A stretch of 47,227 nucleotides of DNA, taken from assembly GCA_016649995.1 (NCBI GenBank), contig JAENWJ010000009.1:1-47227 (forward strand), read 5' to 3'. Below, piece by piece: positions 16,897-25,805 of the stretch (position 1 is its first letter; each line of letters starts with the position of its first letter). A program made the translations under genes and the position numbers. The notes below the pieces were generated by a model, which saw only the letters and a list, made by a program, of their open reading frames with translations, ran no database searches and was not told where the DNA came from. Source of the stretch: Peptostreptococcaceae bacterium (GTDB taxonomy: Bacteria; Bacillota; Clostridia; Peptostreptococcales; BM714).

Positions 16897-17346
16897 CTAA
16901 AATTTTTTGTTGCTGTCAACAAGAATTGTGACAGGTCCGTCATTAACAATATTCACCATCATATGTGTTTGAAAAACACCCGTTTCCACATGTATGCCAA
17001 GCATCTTCGCTTCTTCAACAAACATTTCATAAATCTCATTCGCAGGTTCGGGTTTCGCTGCATCGGAAAAGCCGGGACGCCTACCCTTTCTGCAATCACC
17101 CAGCAGCGTAAACTGGGATATCACGAGCATCTCGCCCTTGATGTCAAGAAGCGAAAGGTTCATCTTGTCATTATCATCCTCAAAGATTCTTAGATTCGCA
17201 ATCTTTTCAACCATTTTTTTTGAATCCTTGGGTCCGTCGCCTTCTTCTACACCCAAAAGCACATTCAATCCCTTTTCTATTTCTCCCATTATTTTTCCAT
17301 CGACAGAAACACTCGATGCAGAAACCCTTTGCACAACAGCTCTCAT
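16897..17346 (-). CDS. dtd: D-aminoacyl-tRNA deacylase
   Basis: 149-residue DTD that hydrolyses D-amino acids (and glycine misloaded on tRNA-Ala) from tRNA. Both signature motifs are present: S-Q-F-T-L near residue 77 with the catalytic Thr, and N-x-G-P-V-T near 137 as N-D-G-P-V-T. Full family length. AGGAGG precedes the ATG. It lies 10 nt after relA, the standard Firmicute order relA-dtd-MBL-hemZ. Confidence 0.97.
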   Translation of the reverse strand: MRAVVQRVSASSVSVDGKIMGEIEKGLNVLLGVEEGDGPKDSKKMVEKIANLRIFEDDNDKMNLSLLDIKGEMLVISQFTLLGDCRKGRRPGFSDAAKPEPANEIYEMFVEEAKMLGIHVETGVFQTHMMVNIVNDGPVTILVDSNKKF

Positions 17347-17356
17347 CTTTTTCCTC

Positions 17357-19540
17357 CTATGAAGTCACACGCTTGACATCCATTATCTCCGGCTTGTTTT
17401 TCAATTTCTTTATAAGTATTTTCAGCTGGCCGGTATCGAAAATCAATATAGTCAGATTAATTATTGCGACTTTTTCCTTTGTAATCCTTGCATTTATACC
17501 GACAACTTCGAGATTTAATTCCGATATAAGATTTGTAACCTCCGAAAGCAGTCCCTTCTTGTCAGGAGCAATAATCTGTATCCCTGTTTCATAGGAATTC
17601 TCTTTATCCCTATTCCATTCAACATCAATAAATCGTTCTGCAGTTGTATCTTCATTCTTTATGTTGGGACAGTCGCTGCGATGAATGGTTATTCCTCTGC
17701 CGCGTGTTATAAATCCTATTATTTCATCCCCAGGTACAGGACTGCAGCATTTCGCAAAACGCACCAGAATACTGTCGATTCCCTTAACCGTTATTCCTTG
17801 GTCCTGTTTCTTATGCTTCTTGTCGCTCTTATCCGATTTCTTTTTTGACTTTTCCGCGATTTCCTCTTCGATGGACATTTTCTTATCGTCTTTATGGTCA
17901 ACCCTGTATTTTTCCTTTAATTTAGGCATTACCTGATTGAGGGAAATCCCTCCATATCCCAACGAAGCATACAGGTCTTCAATTGCATTCAAACTAAGCT
18001 TCTTTACTGCGGAATTAAGCCAAGAAGCTTGCAAGAATTCCTTTGTACTATATCCTAGTCTTTTCACTTCTTTTTCAAGCATATCCTTACCCTTGACAAT
18101 ATTTTCCTCTTTGCGTTCCTTCTTGTACCACTGCTTTATCTTATTTTTTGCCTGTGTGCTCTTTACAAACTTTAGCCAATCCCTGCTTGGACCGTTTGAA
18201 TGAGAGCTTGTAATCACCTCGACAATATTTCCAGTCTTAAGTTTGTAATCTAGTGGCACTATTCTTCCGTCAACCTTTCCTCCTATACAGCTGTTTCCCA
18301 CTCCTGAATGTATTTTATATGCAAAATCCACCGGTGTTGAGCCAACAGGCAATTCAACTACATCCCCCTTCGGAGTAAACACAAAAACCTGATTTGTGAA
18401 AAGGTCTATTTTGAGGGATTCTACAAATTCCTTGGGATCCTTTAAATCTCTCTGCCATTCAAGCATCTGCCTTAGCCATGTAAGCTTATTGTCTATGTTT
18501 TCCTCTTCTACGCGGCCTTCCTTGTATTTCCAATGGGCTGCGATACCATATTCGGCAATTTTATGCATGTCTTTCGTTCTTATTTGTATCTCAAACGGCT
18601 CGCCTTTAGGACCGATTACGGTTGTATGGAGGGACTGGTACATATTTGTTTTGGGCATAGCTATATAGTCTTTGAATCTTCCCGGTATCGGTTTCCACAA
18701 CGTATGAACTATTCCCAATACACCGTAGCAATCCTTAATGTTATCGACGATAACACGTATTGCCGTTAAATCGAAGATCTCCTCAAAACTTTTTTTCTGA
18801 TATACCATTTTTTTATAAATACTATAAAAATGCTTTGGGCGCCCTGTAATATCGTATTCTATATCCGTATCTGCTAATGAATCATTGAGTTTATTAATAA
18901 CATTTTCAATGTATTCTTCTCGTTCTCCACGCTTTTTATTGATCTTTTCGACCAACTCGTAATACCCCTCGGGATCAATGAACCTTAGAGATGTATCCTC
19001 AAGTTCACCCTTTATTTTCGATATTCCAAGCCTATCCGCTATAGGCGCATATATCTCTATTGTCTCCATAGCCTTTTCTTTTTTCTTTTCCTCGTTCATG
19101 TACTCTAGGGTTCTCATGTTGTGCAACCTGTCTGCCAGCTTTATTATGATGACCCGGATGTCCTTTGCCATAGCAAGAAACATCTTTCTCAAATTTTCTG
19201 CCTGTCTTTCCTCTTTCGATTCATACTTTAAACGAGTCAGCTTTGTCACTCCGTCTACAAGCGAAGCAACTTCATCTCCGAATTCCGCAGCTATTTCATC
19301 ATATTCATACTTGGTATCTTCAAGGACATCATGAAGCAAACCCGCTATTATCGTATTTTCATCCATTTCAAGTTCCGCCAGAATCAAAGCCACCTGGAGT
19401 GGGTGAGTAAAATACTTTTCGCCGGACTTCCTGAGCTGCCCCTCGTGAGCACTTTCAGCAAAATGATACGCCTTAATAATATTGGCATATTCAATATTTG
19501 GATTATATTGTTGTATTTGTATTATGAAATTTTCCAACAT
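17357..19540 (-). CDS. relA: Bifunctional (p)ppGpp synthetase/hydrolase RelA/SpoT
   Basis: 727-residue Rel enzyme of the stringent response. Domains in order: HD hydrolase (about 45-150, with H-D-V-L-E-D-T), synthetase (about 230-350, with an R-F-K-D motif, the form found in bifunctional enzymes, then E-I-Q-I-R-T), TGS (about 395-455), a zinc-finger-like region with F-A-K-C-C-S-P, and a C-terminal ACT domain (about 655-727). The HD and synthetase motifs are intact, so both hydrolysis and synthesis are expected. It has its own promoter just upstream (see 19576-19604) and leads a long leftward gene run to 10187. Confidence 0.97.
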   Translation of the reverse strand: MLENFIIQIQQYNPNIEYANIIKAYHFAESAHEGQLRKSGEKYFTHPLQVALILAELEMDENTIIAGLLHDVLEDTKYEYDEIAAEFGDEVASLVDGVTKLTRLKYESKEERQAENLRKMFLAMAKDIRVIIIKLADRLHNMRTLEYMNEEKKKEKAMETIEIYAPIADRLGISKIKGELEDTSLRFIDPEGYYELVEKINKKRGEREEYIENVINKLNDSLADTDIEYDITGRPKHFYSIYKKMVYQKKSFEEIFDLTAIRVIVDNIKDCYGVLGIVHTLWKPIPGRFKDYIAMPKTNMYQSLHTTVIGPKGEPFEIQIRTKDMHKIAEYGIAAHWKYKEGRVEEENIDNKLTWLRQMLEWQRDLKDPKEFVESLKIDLFTNQVFVFTPKGDVVELPVGSTPVDFAYKIHSGVGNSCIGGKVDGRIVPLDYKLKTGNIVEVITSSHSNGPSRDWLKFVKSTQAKNKIKQWYKKERKEENIVKGKDMLEKEVKRLGYSTKEFLQASWLNSAVKKLSLNAIEDLYASLGYGGISLNQVMPKLKEKYRVDHKDDKKMSIEEEIAEKSKKKSDKSDKKHKKQDQGITVKGIDSILVRFAKCCSPVPGDEIIGFITRGRGITIHRSDCPNIKNEDTTAERFIDVEWNRDKENSYETGIQIIAPDKKGLLSEVTNLISELNLEVVGINARITKEKVAIINLTILIFDTGQLKILIKKLKNKPEIMDVKRVTS

Positions 19541-19575
19541 AGGTATTCCTCTTTCCCTTGTGAAAATTTAAATTC

Positions 19576-19604
19576 ATTATATACCAAGCGCCCTATTAAA
19601 ACAA
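19576..19604 (-). promoter_or_regulatory. relA: Predicted relA promoter
   Basis: On the minus strand, TTGTTT (19599-19604) and a perfect TATAAT (19576-19581) are spaced by 17 nt, about 35 nt upstream of the relA ATG. The -35 overlaps the T-rich tail of the preceding hairpin. Visual match only. Confidence 0.6.
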
Positions 19605-19630
19605 TGCAGCGGACGCATCACATCCGCTGC
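19599..19630 (-). terminator. Terminator after apt
   Basis: Perfect 8-bp GC-rich inverted repeat (19606-19613 and 19623-19630, GCAGCGGA type) with a 9-nt loop, followed on the minus strand by ATTGTTTT. It lies 28 nt past the apt stop. Confidence 0.75.
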
Positions 19631-19657
19631 TTAGTAGTGGGTTTCAATTTTTCTCAA

Positions 19658-20170
19658 TCAGTATTTTACAACCGATTCCACTCTGTATCCTTCAAGACGC
19701 TCCCGCCCTTTTAAGAATTCCAGCTCCATCAGAAAGAGAATCCCTACCACTTCTCCTCCTAATTTTTCAACCATTTTAATTACTGAGATAATGGTTCCTC
19801 CGGTCGCTAGCAAATCATCTGTGACAAGTACCTTCTGCCCTTTTTTTATGCCGTCTTTATGCATTTGCAAGACATCTGTTCCGTATTCCAATTCGTATTC
19901 ATAATCCAATGTTTCATATGGAAGCTTCCCGGCTTTTCTTACAGGAACAAATCCTTTTCCCATTGAGTATGCGATAGGCGCTCCTATCAAGAAACCTCGT
20001 GCCTCCGGCGCTACAATCAAATCGAAGTGAATATCCTTAACTTTCTCAATACATTCGTTTATAGATTTTTGGTAGGCTTCTCCATCCTTCAGAAGAGTCG
20101 TAATATCCTTGTAGCTTATACCCTCTTTGGGGAAGCCTTCTATAACTCTTATTTTATCTTTTAATTCCAT
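19658..20170 (-). CDS. apt: Adenine phosphoribosyltransferase
   Basis: 170-residue APRT that converts adenine and PRPP to AMP. The type-I phosphoribosyltransferase PRPP-binding motif V-L-V-T-D-D-L-L-A-T-G-G-T is near residue 114. The N-terminal G-F-P-K-E-G-I-S-Y-K-D-I-T, P-E-A-R-G-F and V-P-V-R-K-x-G-K-L-P motifs are typical. AAGGAGG precedes the ATG. It sits between recJ and relA, a conserved Firmicute order, with a terminator and new promoter separating it from relA. Confidence 0.97.
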   Translation of the reverse strand: MELKDKIRVIEGFPKEGISYKDITTLLKDGEAYQKSINECIEKVKDIHFDLIVAPEARGFLIGAPIAYSMGKGFVPVRKAGKLPYETLDYEYELEYGTDVLQMHKDGIKKGQKVLVTDDLLATGGTIISVIKMVEKLGGEVVGILFLMELEFLKGRERLEGYRVESVVKY

Positions 20171-20198
20171 TTTTTCCTCCTTGTATGAATCATGTTAT

Positions 20199-22586
20199 CT
20201 ATAGATATTCGTTCATGTTCTTTAATAGACCGTTTTCAAATATATCGATTTTTTCACCGGGTGCTTCGAGCACAGCATACATTCCTTCCTTAAAATCGAT
20301 TAATTCGCAATCCTCCAATATCCAAAGGGATGCATTTAATTTAAGGAAAGGTAGGCCTAAACTTTTTTCGAGATCATATTGGCTGACAGGGCCGTTTTTC
20401 ATAAGGACTCTATATATATCAACAAGGTGGCTCCTGTCAGGAATCATCTCGCAAACCATTTTATCGAAAGCATTCTTATCCCCGGGTTCCGATACATCCA
20501 AGCAATCCATGGCTCCCATCATTCCGTAGCCGTCATAGTTTACTATTTTTTTATATCCTCTTTTTGCCGCTGAATGTAGATTGGGAAACACTGCAATGTG
20601 CGACACTCCATTTAATGGTTCTTCATCTCCAAAAAAAACTGCTTCCACCGAATAAAAATCCCGAGGCAGATGCTCCTCCATTTGTCCAATAAGCTTGTGC
20701 AATCCTTCCAATGTATAAACCGCTACAAGTGTACCTTCCTCAAGAAGCATAGCCGGAACAAATTCCTTTCCCGATACTTTGCATCTGCCTTCAGACAAAC
20801 TGTCTTTTGTCTTTATTTTTTCAAAAAATGGCAAGAAGGCTTTTAGGTATCTCCTTCCTAAATCGCCCTCGGCATAGTATGCAATTTCATTTATTCTAAT
20901 GTCCTTTAAGTTCAATTGTATTGATTCCACATTTCTGAAAACATTTTTTTCAAGATTAAACACAACATCCATACTCTGTTTTCTTTTAAGAAAGGAAGCA
21001 TACATATCCATGTTAAATCCAATGGCGTCAAACATTCTATTGCTTTCCGAAAATGCGGCCTTCAAATGCTTTTGGTTCTTTCCTACATAACGGAAATTAT
21101 TCAATTTAAGATTGCGCAAAAGAAACTTGGGTCTTGCATTTCCGCATCCGAACGGAGCCAAACGATCAATGTCCTCTATAAGCTTAAAATCGATTTTTCG
21201 GGTATCTATTACACAATCGATACCTAGCCTTGGTGCAAGCTCGGCTTCTGCTATTTTTTCCATTGCCAAAGTTTCGAGATCCTTTGCAAAGGCATCTATA
21301 TCCATTGAAGTAATGGAAAACCCAGCTGCTTGTTTGTGCCCCCCGAATTTAATAAAGTACGGCCTGCAAACATCAAGCAAATCGTACAAATTAATCGATC
21401 CATAAGAACGGCATGAGGCCTTTCCCACAGATTCGTCAATTGCAATCATTATAATCGGCCTACAATATTTTTCGCTGAGTTTAGAGGCTACAATTCCTAT
21501 GATTCCGGAATCCCAGTCTACCTTTCCAATAACCATTATGTTCTGCTCGTTCAAATTTTTTTCTTTAATCAGGGCTTCCGCCTCGGAATATATTTTTTCT
21601 TCTATCTCTTTTCTTTCGGTGTTCATTTCATTTAGGGAAAATGCCAAATGCTCCGCCTGTACGCTGTCCCGCGACATAAGAAGCTCCAATGCCTTGTCCG
21701 CACTACCCATGCGTCCTGCCGCATTGATTCTAGGCGCCAACATGAATGCAATATTGCCTGCGTTTACAGGCTTTTCATTTAATCCCGAAACGGCTTTTAA
21801 TGCAATCAATCCGAGGTTCTCACTAGAACTAATCACTTCAAGGCCCTTTTTAACAATTATTCTATTTTCATCAAGCAACGGGACTACATCCGCAACCGTA
21901 CCCAATGCAGACAATTCAATATACGAGTTCAAATCGTCATTTTCATTAGATAAGGCCTGTACAAGTTTGAATGCAATTCCCGCCCCTGCCAATTCTTTGA
22001 AACCGAATTCACAATCATTCCTTTTGGGATTTACAATAGCATAGGCATCCGGAAGATTTAAAGGGGTCTTGTGATGGTCAGTAACAATGACATCCATTCC
22101 CATGCTGTTTCCGTAATTTATTTCCTCAGAAGAGGCAATACCGCAATCAACTGTCACTAGCAAGTTGCAACCTTTTTCGCAAATCATCCTGACTGCATCA
22201 ATGTTTAGCCCGTATCCCTCGGTTTTCCTTTCCGGAATATGATGCATTATATTATCGTATCCAATATTTCTGAAATATGTCAATAGAATTGCAGTCGATG
22301 TGACCCCGTCAACATCATAGTCTCCATAAATGCAAATGGTTTCATTTTTTTCAACTGCTTTATTTATCCTATCAACAGCCTTTTTCATATCCTTTAGCAA
22401 AAAAGGATCTCTAAGCCTTTCCCATGACGGATTTAAAAAAGATTCGGCTTCGCTTATTTCCGTAAGGTTTCTATTGCACAACAAGCCAGCCGTTATTTCA
22501 CTTATTTCAAATGCTTTGACAAGCCTTTTAATATCGACATCATCCGGTTTCGATTTAATATCCCATCTATTGCTTTTGTTTATCAT
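20199..22586 (-). CDS. recJ: Single-stranded-DNA-specific exonuclease RecJ
   Basis: 795-residue 5'-3' ssDNA exonuclease of recombination and mismatch repair. The DHH-family motifs are intact: Y-G-D-Y-D-V-D-G near residue 85, V-T-V-D-C-G-I near 143, V-T-D-H-H near 167, and A-D-V-V-P-L near 229. The DHHA1 region follows with G-G-H-K-Q-A-A-G-F near 413. An about 230-residue C-terminal extension ends in a winged-helix-like segment, as in Firmicute RecJ (about 785 residues). Start ATG at 22586, 15 nt after lapA. Confidence 0.96.
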   Translation of the reverse strand: MINKSNRWDIKSKPDDVDIKRLVKAFEISEITAGLLCNRNLTEISEAESFLNPSWERLRDPFLLKDMKKAVDRINKAVEKNETICIYGDYDVDGVTSTAILLTYFRNIGYDNIMHHIPERKTEGYGLNIDAVRMICEKGCNLLVTVDCGIASSEEINYGNSMGMDVIVTDHHKTPLNLPDAYAIVNPKRNDCEFGFKELAGAGIAFKLVQALSNENDDLNSYIELSALGTVADVVPLLDENRIIVKKGLEVISSSENLGLIALKAVSGLNEKPVNAGNIAFMLAPRINAAGRMGSADKALELLMSRDSVQAEHLAFSLNEMNTERKEIEEKIYSEAEALIKEKNLNEQNIMVIGKVDWDSGIIGIVASKLSEKYCRPIIMIAIDESVGKASCRSYGSINLYDLLDVCRPYFIKFGGHKQAAGFSITSMDIDAFAKDLETLAMEKIAEAELAPRLGIDCVIDTRKIDFKLIEDIDRLAPFGCGNARPKFLLRNLKLNNFRYVGKNQKHLKAAFSESNRMFDAIGFNMDMYASFLKRKQSMDVVFNLEKNVFRNVESIQLNLKDIRINEIAYYAEGDLGRRYLKAFLPFFEKIKTKDSLSEGRCKVSGKEFVPAMLLEEGTLVAVYTLEGLHKLIGQMEEHLPRDFYSVEAVFFGDEEPLNGVSHIAVFPNLHSAAKRGYKKIVNYDGYGMMGAMDCLDVSEPGDKNAFDKMVCEMIPDRSHLVDIYRVLMKNGPVSQYDLEKSLGLPFLKLNASLWILEDCELIDFKEGMYAVLEAPGEKIDIFENGLLKNMNEYL

Positions 22587-22601
22587 TACAGCTCCTGCCC
22601 G

Positions 22602-22973
22602 CTACTTTTTCTCAACGACGTCTCCGCCAAGCTCTTCTTTCGCTTTTTCAATTTGTTTGACCGCTTCCTCTTCAAGTTTTGCCTTTTCCTCTGCAGACTT
22701 GGTCTCAGACGCTTTATATCGTCCAACTTCCTTTTCAAGAGTTTTTATTCTACCGTTCAGCTTTCTTGTTCTTAAACCGCTTTTGAATTTGCTAAAGACA
22801 GCGAATAGCCCCATTATGAGCGCTCCAAAAGCCGCCGAAATAAGTATAACCACTGATTGTGCAACCTCAATCTTTCCCAGAAAATAGCTGATTTCAATAA
22901 TATCCGAATTGATTACTGCAAAAAGTGCTACTACTACAGAAAAAAGCAACGATAATATGAAATAAATTTGCAT
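22602..22973 (-). CDS. LapA-domain (DUF1049) membrane protein
   Basis: 123 residues. Two hydrophobic segments (about 2-22 and 40-62) form the LapA/DUF1049 hairpin, followed by a charged coiled-coil tail (about 66-123) rich in E, K and A. In Proteobacteria the related protein works in lipopolysaccharide assembly; that role cannot apply directly to a Gram-positive, so function here is unknown. GGAGGG precedes the ATG. Upstream of recJ in the same direction; the family often sits there in Clostridia. Confidence 0.8.
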   Translation of the reverse strand: MQIYFILSLLFSVVVALFAVINSDIIEISYFLGKIEVAQSVVILISAAFGALIMGLFAVFSKFKSGLRTRKLNGRIKTLEKEVGRYKASETKSAEEKAKLEEEAVKQIEKAKEELGGDVVEKK

Positions 22974-23072
22974 GGCATTCCCTCCAGTATTTAATAGTAA
23001 TAATTTCTATATCTATACCCGTTTTCCTTCTCTATCAAAAATAAATATTAATTATAAAGATTTCTTTATACT

Positions 23073-23100
23073 ACAAATGGCGGCAAAAGCCGCCATTTGT
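23073..23100 (-). terminator. Terminator downstream of secF
   Basis: Perfect 12-bp inverted repeat (23073-23084 and 23089-23100, ACAAATGGCGGC type) with a 4-nt loop, 17 nt beyond the secF stop. The T tract after the stem is poor on the minus strand, so it may act as a 3'-end stabiliser or weak terminator. Confidence 0.7.
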
Positions 23101-23117
23101 AAGGTTTATGTTTAATA

Positions 23118-24005
23118 CTATGCAGCTTTGTAATTATGCTTCTTGCTTTCATGATTTTTCCAAAGTGCCCAAATAGGACTTGCTATGAAAATAGATGAAT
23201 ATGTTCCTGTCAGAACTCCAACTAAAAGAGGCAATGCAAATTCCTTGATAGACTCCACACCCAATACATAAAGACTTCCTATTACAAGAAGCGTTGTAAG
23301 GGATGTGTTCAAAGACCTTCTAAGCGTCTGATTTATGCTGATATCAGCTACCTCAAAATAGCTCTTTTTGTTCATATACTTTATGTTTTCCCTAAGCCTG
23401 TCAAAAACAACAATTGTATCGTTTATGGAATACCCCACTATTGTAAGAATAGCCGCAATTACTGAACTATTGACAGGTATCCTGAAAATCGAATACATGG
23501 CCAAAACAATCAGCACATCATGCAACAGGGCAATGATTGCCGAAACCCCGAACTTGTATTCAAATCTAAATGTTACATACATTAGCATTCCTAAGGATGC
23601 AAGCAATATTGATATCAATGCCTTTTCCTTTATCTCATCACCGATGGTCGGTCCGAACTGCTCCGTTTGTCCAAATGCAGAATCCTCTATTCCGAATGTC
23701 TCTTTCGCCGAATTGAAAATTTCAATTCTTTCATCGTTGGTAAGATTGGACTTTGTTTTTATTATGACCTCGTGACTCTCGGCCCCTGCGTGAATAATAT
23801 CGGCATTAAGATTGTATGGTTCAAGAACAGTCTGAATTTCTTCAATACTGTAATCCCTTCCCATGTCAAATTGCATCATTGTTCCACCGGTAAAATCGAT
23901 GCCAAAGTTCAATCCTGCTACCATTGCCACAATCATTCCTATGATAATTATCGATGTTGAAATTCCAAACCATATCTTATAGTTCTCGCAAATTTTAAAT
24001 TTCAT
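23118..24005 (-). CDS. secF: Protein translocase subunit SecF
   Basis: 295-residue membrane subunit of the SecDF export motor, which uses ion flow to pull proteins across the membrane. The family D-F-T-G-G motif is near residue 37. The first extracytoplasmic domain is at about 40-135, followed by five helices including the G-Y-S-I-N-D-T-I-V-V-F-D-R motif near residue 191, which holds a conserved ion-relay Asp. It follows secD by 12 nt as a separate gene; Bacillus instead has a fused SecDF. Confidence 0.97.
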   Translation of the reverse strand: MKFKICENYKIWFGISTSIIIIGMIVAMVAGLNFGIDFTGGTMMQFDMGRDYSIEEIQTVLEPYNLNADIIHAGAESHEVIIKTKSNLTNDERIEIFNSAKETFGIEDSAFGQTEQFGPTIGDEIKEKALISILLASLGMLMYVTFRFEYKFGVSAIIALLHDVLIVLAMYSIFRIPVNSSVIAAILTIVGYSINDTIVVFDRLRENIKYMNKKSYFEVADISINQTLRRSLNTSLTTLLVIGSLYVLGVESIKEFALPLLVGVLTGTYSSIFIASPIWALWKNHESKKHNYKAA

Positions 24006-24017
24006 CTTTTCTACCCC

Positions 24018-25271
24018 CTAGGCGCCATACATCTTGGTATTTTTAGTCAGGTTCATGCCCACGATCATTCTAAGGAGCATTTTTGTGACAACAACAGCTG
24101 TGAACATGCTCGCCACTATACCTATCATCAATGTTACGGCAAACCCTTTGATCGGACCTAGTCCGAAGTAATAAAGAACTATGGCCGCTATGAAAGTAGT
24201 TACATTCGCATCCACAATCGTCCTAAGCGCTTTAGCGAATCCAGAGTCTACAGATGCTCTCAGTGTCTTGCCGTTTCTGATTTCCTCTTTTATTCGCTCA
24301 AATATGATTACATTGGCGTCAACCGCCATTCCTATTGACAGAACCATTCCCGCAACCCCCGGAAGCGTTAATGTCGCATGCATTAATATGAGAGAATAGA
24401 GTACTATTACAATATAAAGCATAAGAGCTATGCTTGCCACAACTCCAGGCAATCTGTAATAACCAAGCATGAACAGAAGCACCAAAAGCAACCCTATTAG
24501 GCCGGCTTTCACGCTTGTGTAAAGAGAATTGATTCCAAGTGTTGCCCCAATTGCCTTGGTTTGTACCTCCACAAGGTCTACAGGCAAGGCGCCTCCTCTT
24601 ATAAGCGCTGCGAGATTCGAAGCCTCATCAACCGTGAAACTGCCAACGATTATTGCGGTTCCCCCGGCTATTTCACTGTCTACCCTCGGAGCTGAGATTA
24701 TTTCGTCATCTAGCACTATCGCCATAATGTTGTTTGGCGATGCCATTTGAGCCACTTCTTTCGTTCCAAGCCTAAAAGCCTCAGTCCCATTACTGTTAAA
24801 TTCTAGCGCAACGGCCGGCTTGTCCGTCTTGGGATCAAAAGTCAATTCAGCATTCTTAACCTGGTCACCGGTAAGAATAACGGTTCCGTCAACCTTCACG
24901 AATTGCAGTTGCGCCGTCTTTCCTATGGCTTTAATTGCATCTTGGGCATCGCTTACCCCCGGGAGTTCAACCCTTATTCTGTTGGTTCCCTCTCGCACAA
25001 TATTGGGTTCGGTCAAACCCATTGCGTCTACACGCCTTCTTATTACTTCTTGGGTTTGATCCATAATTTTTGCCAAAGCTTCACCAGTTGCATCGGTATC
25101 AGCTTCCAAAACAACATATGCTCCACCCTCAATGTCAAGTCCCAGTTTCATTGAATCACTTACGGAACCGATTTTAAGGTTGCCCATATCGATACCATTT
25201 AAAGCTGTAAACACTGCCGCAATTACAACCAAGACTATGACTATGAAAAGTGTGATGTTCTTTGTTTTCAT
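24018..25271 (-). CDS. secD: Protein translocase subunit SecD
   Basis: 417-residue SecD with an N-terminal helix, D-I-E-G-G-A near residue 46, the P1 domain (about 60-230), then six-helix RND-like half containing G-M-A-V-D-A-N-V-I-I-F-E-R near residue 317, whose Asp takes part in ion transport. The short P1 head is typical of Firmicute SecD. Its ATG overlaps the stop of the carbonic-anhydrase-like gene by 4 nt, so it is probably translated from the same message as that gene. Confidence 0.97.
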   Translation of the reverse strand: MKTKNITLFIVIVLVVIAAVFTALNGIDMGNLKIGSVSDSMKLGLDIEGGAYVVLEADTDATGEALAKIMDQTQEVIRRRVDAMGLTEPNIVREGTNRIRVELPGVSDAQDAIKAIGKTAQLQFVKVDGTVILTGDQVKNAELTFDPKTDKPAVALEFNSNGTEAFRLGTKEVAQMASPNNIMAIVLDDEIISAPRVDSEIAGGTAIIVGSFTVDEASNLAALIRGGALPVDLVEVQTKAIGATLGINSLYTSVKAGLIGLLLVLLFMLGYYRLPGVVASIALMLYIVIVLYSLILMHATLTLPGVAGMVLSIGMAVDANVIIFERIKEEIRNGKTLRASVDSGFAKALRTIVDANVTTFIAAIVLYYFGLGPIKGFAVTLMIGIVASMFTAVVVTKMLLRMIVGMNLTKNTKMYGA

Positions 25272-25795
25272 AGCATCCTTCCTCCTTGTTTTTTATATTT
25301 ATAATCAGACGCAAGTTCTACGTAATTTCTTGCCGAAACTTCAAAATAATCCATTTCTACCTTTGTCAAAGAGCGAACAACCTTTCCCGGTATTCCCATT
25401 ACCATGGAAGCGCTAGGAATTTTTTGCCCAGGAGTAACAATGCTCCCGGCTCCTATTATAACATCATCTTCAATAATCGCACCATTTAAAATAATTGCGC
25501 CCATTCCGACAAGAACCCTATCACCTATCATGCAGGCATGAACGATAGCCCCATGGCCTATTGTTACATTCTCACCCACTATACAGGGAAAATCTCTTGC
25601 TATGTGCAATGTGCAATTATCCTGTATGTTCGTACCTTTTCCAATTCTTACATAGTTTTCATCACCCCGGATTACCGTTCCGAACCAAACATTTACATCC
25701 TCTTCAAGAGTAACGTCCCCTACTATATCGGCAGTCTCGGAAACATAGCACGAATCATGTATTTTCGGCCTTTTATCTTTGTATTCCTTTATCAT
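25268..25795 (-). CDS. Gamma-carbonic-anhydrase-like hexapeptide-repeat protein
   Basis: 175-residue left-handed beta-helix protein of the YrdA/PaaY/gamma-CA group. Hexapeptide turns run from residue 20 to about 135. The three histidines that bind metal in this family are visible: L-H-I-A near residue 64 and G-H-G-A-I-V-H near residue 81. The Q-D-N motif supports the family. Carbonic anhydrase activity is plausible but many close relatives lack it or are untested. It lies between scfB and secD and overlaps secD by 4 nt. GAGGTG precedes the ATG. Confidence 0.88.
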   Translation of the reverse strand: MIKEYKDKRPKIHDSCYVSETADIVGDVTLEEDVNVWFGTVIRGDENYVRIGKGTNIQDNCTLHIARDFPCIVGENVTIGHGAIVHACMIGDRVLVGMGAIILNGAIIEDDVIIGAGSIVTPGQKIPSASMVMGIPGKVVRSLTKVEMDYFEVSARNYVELASDYKYKKQGGRML

Positions 25796-25805
25796 CTTTG
25801 CACCT

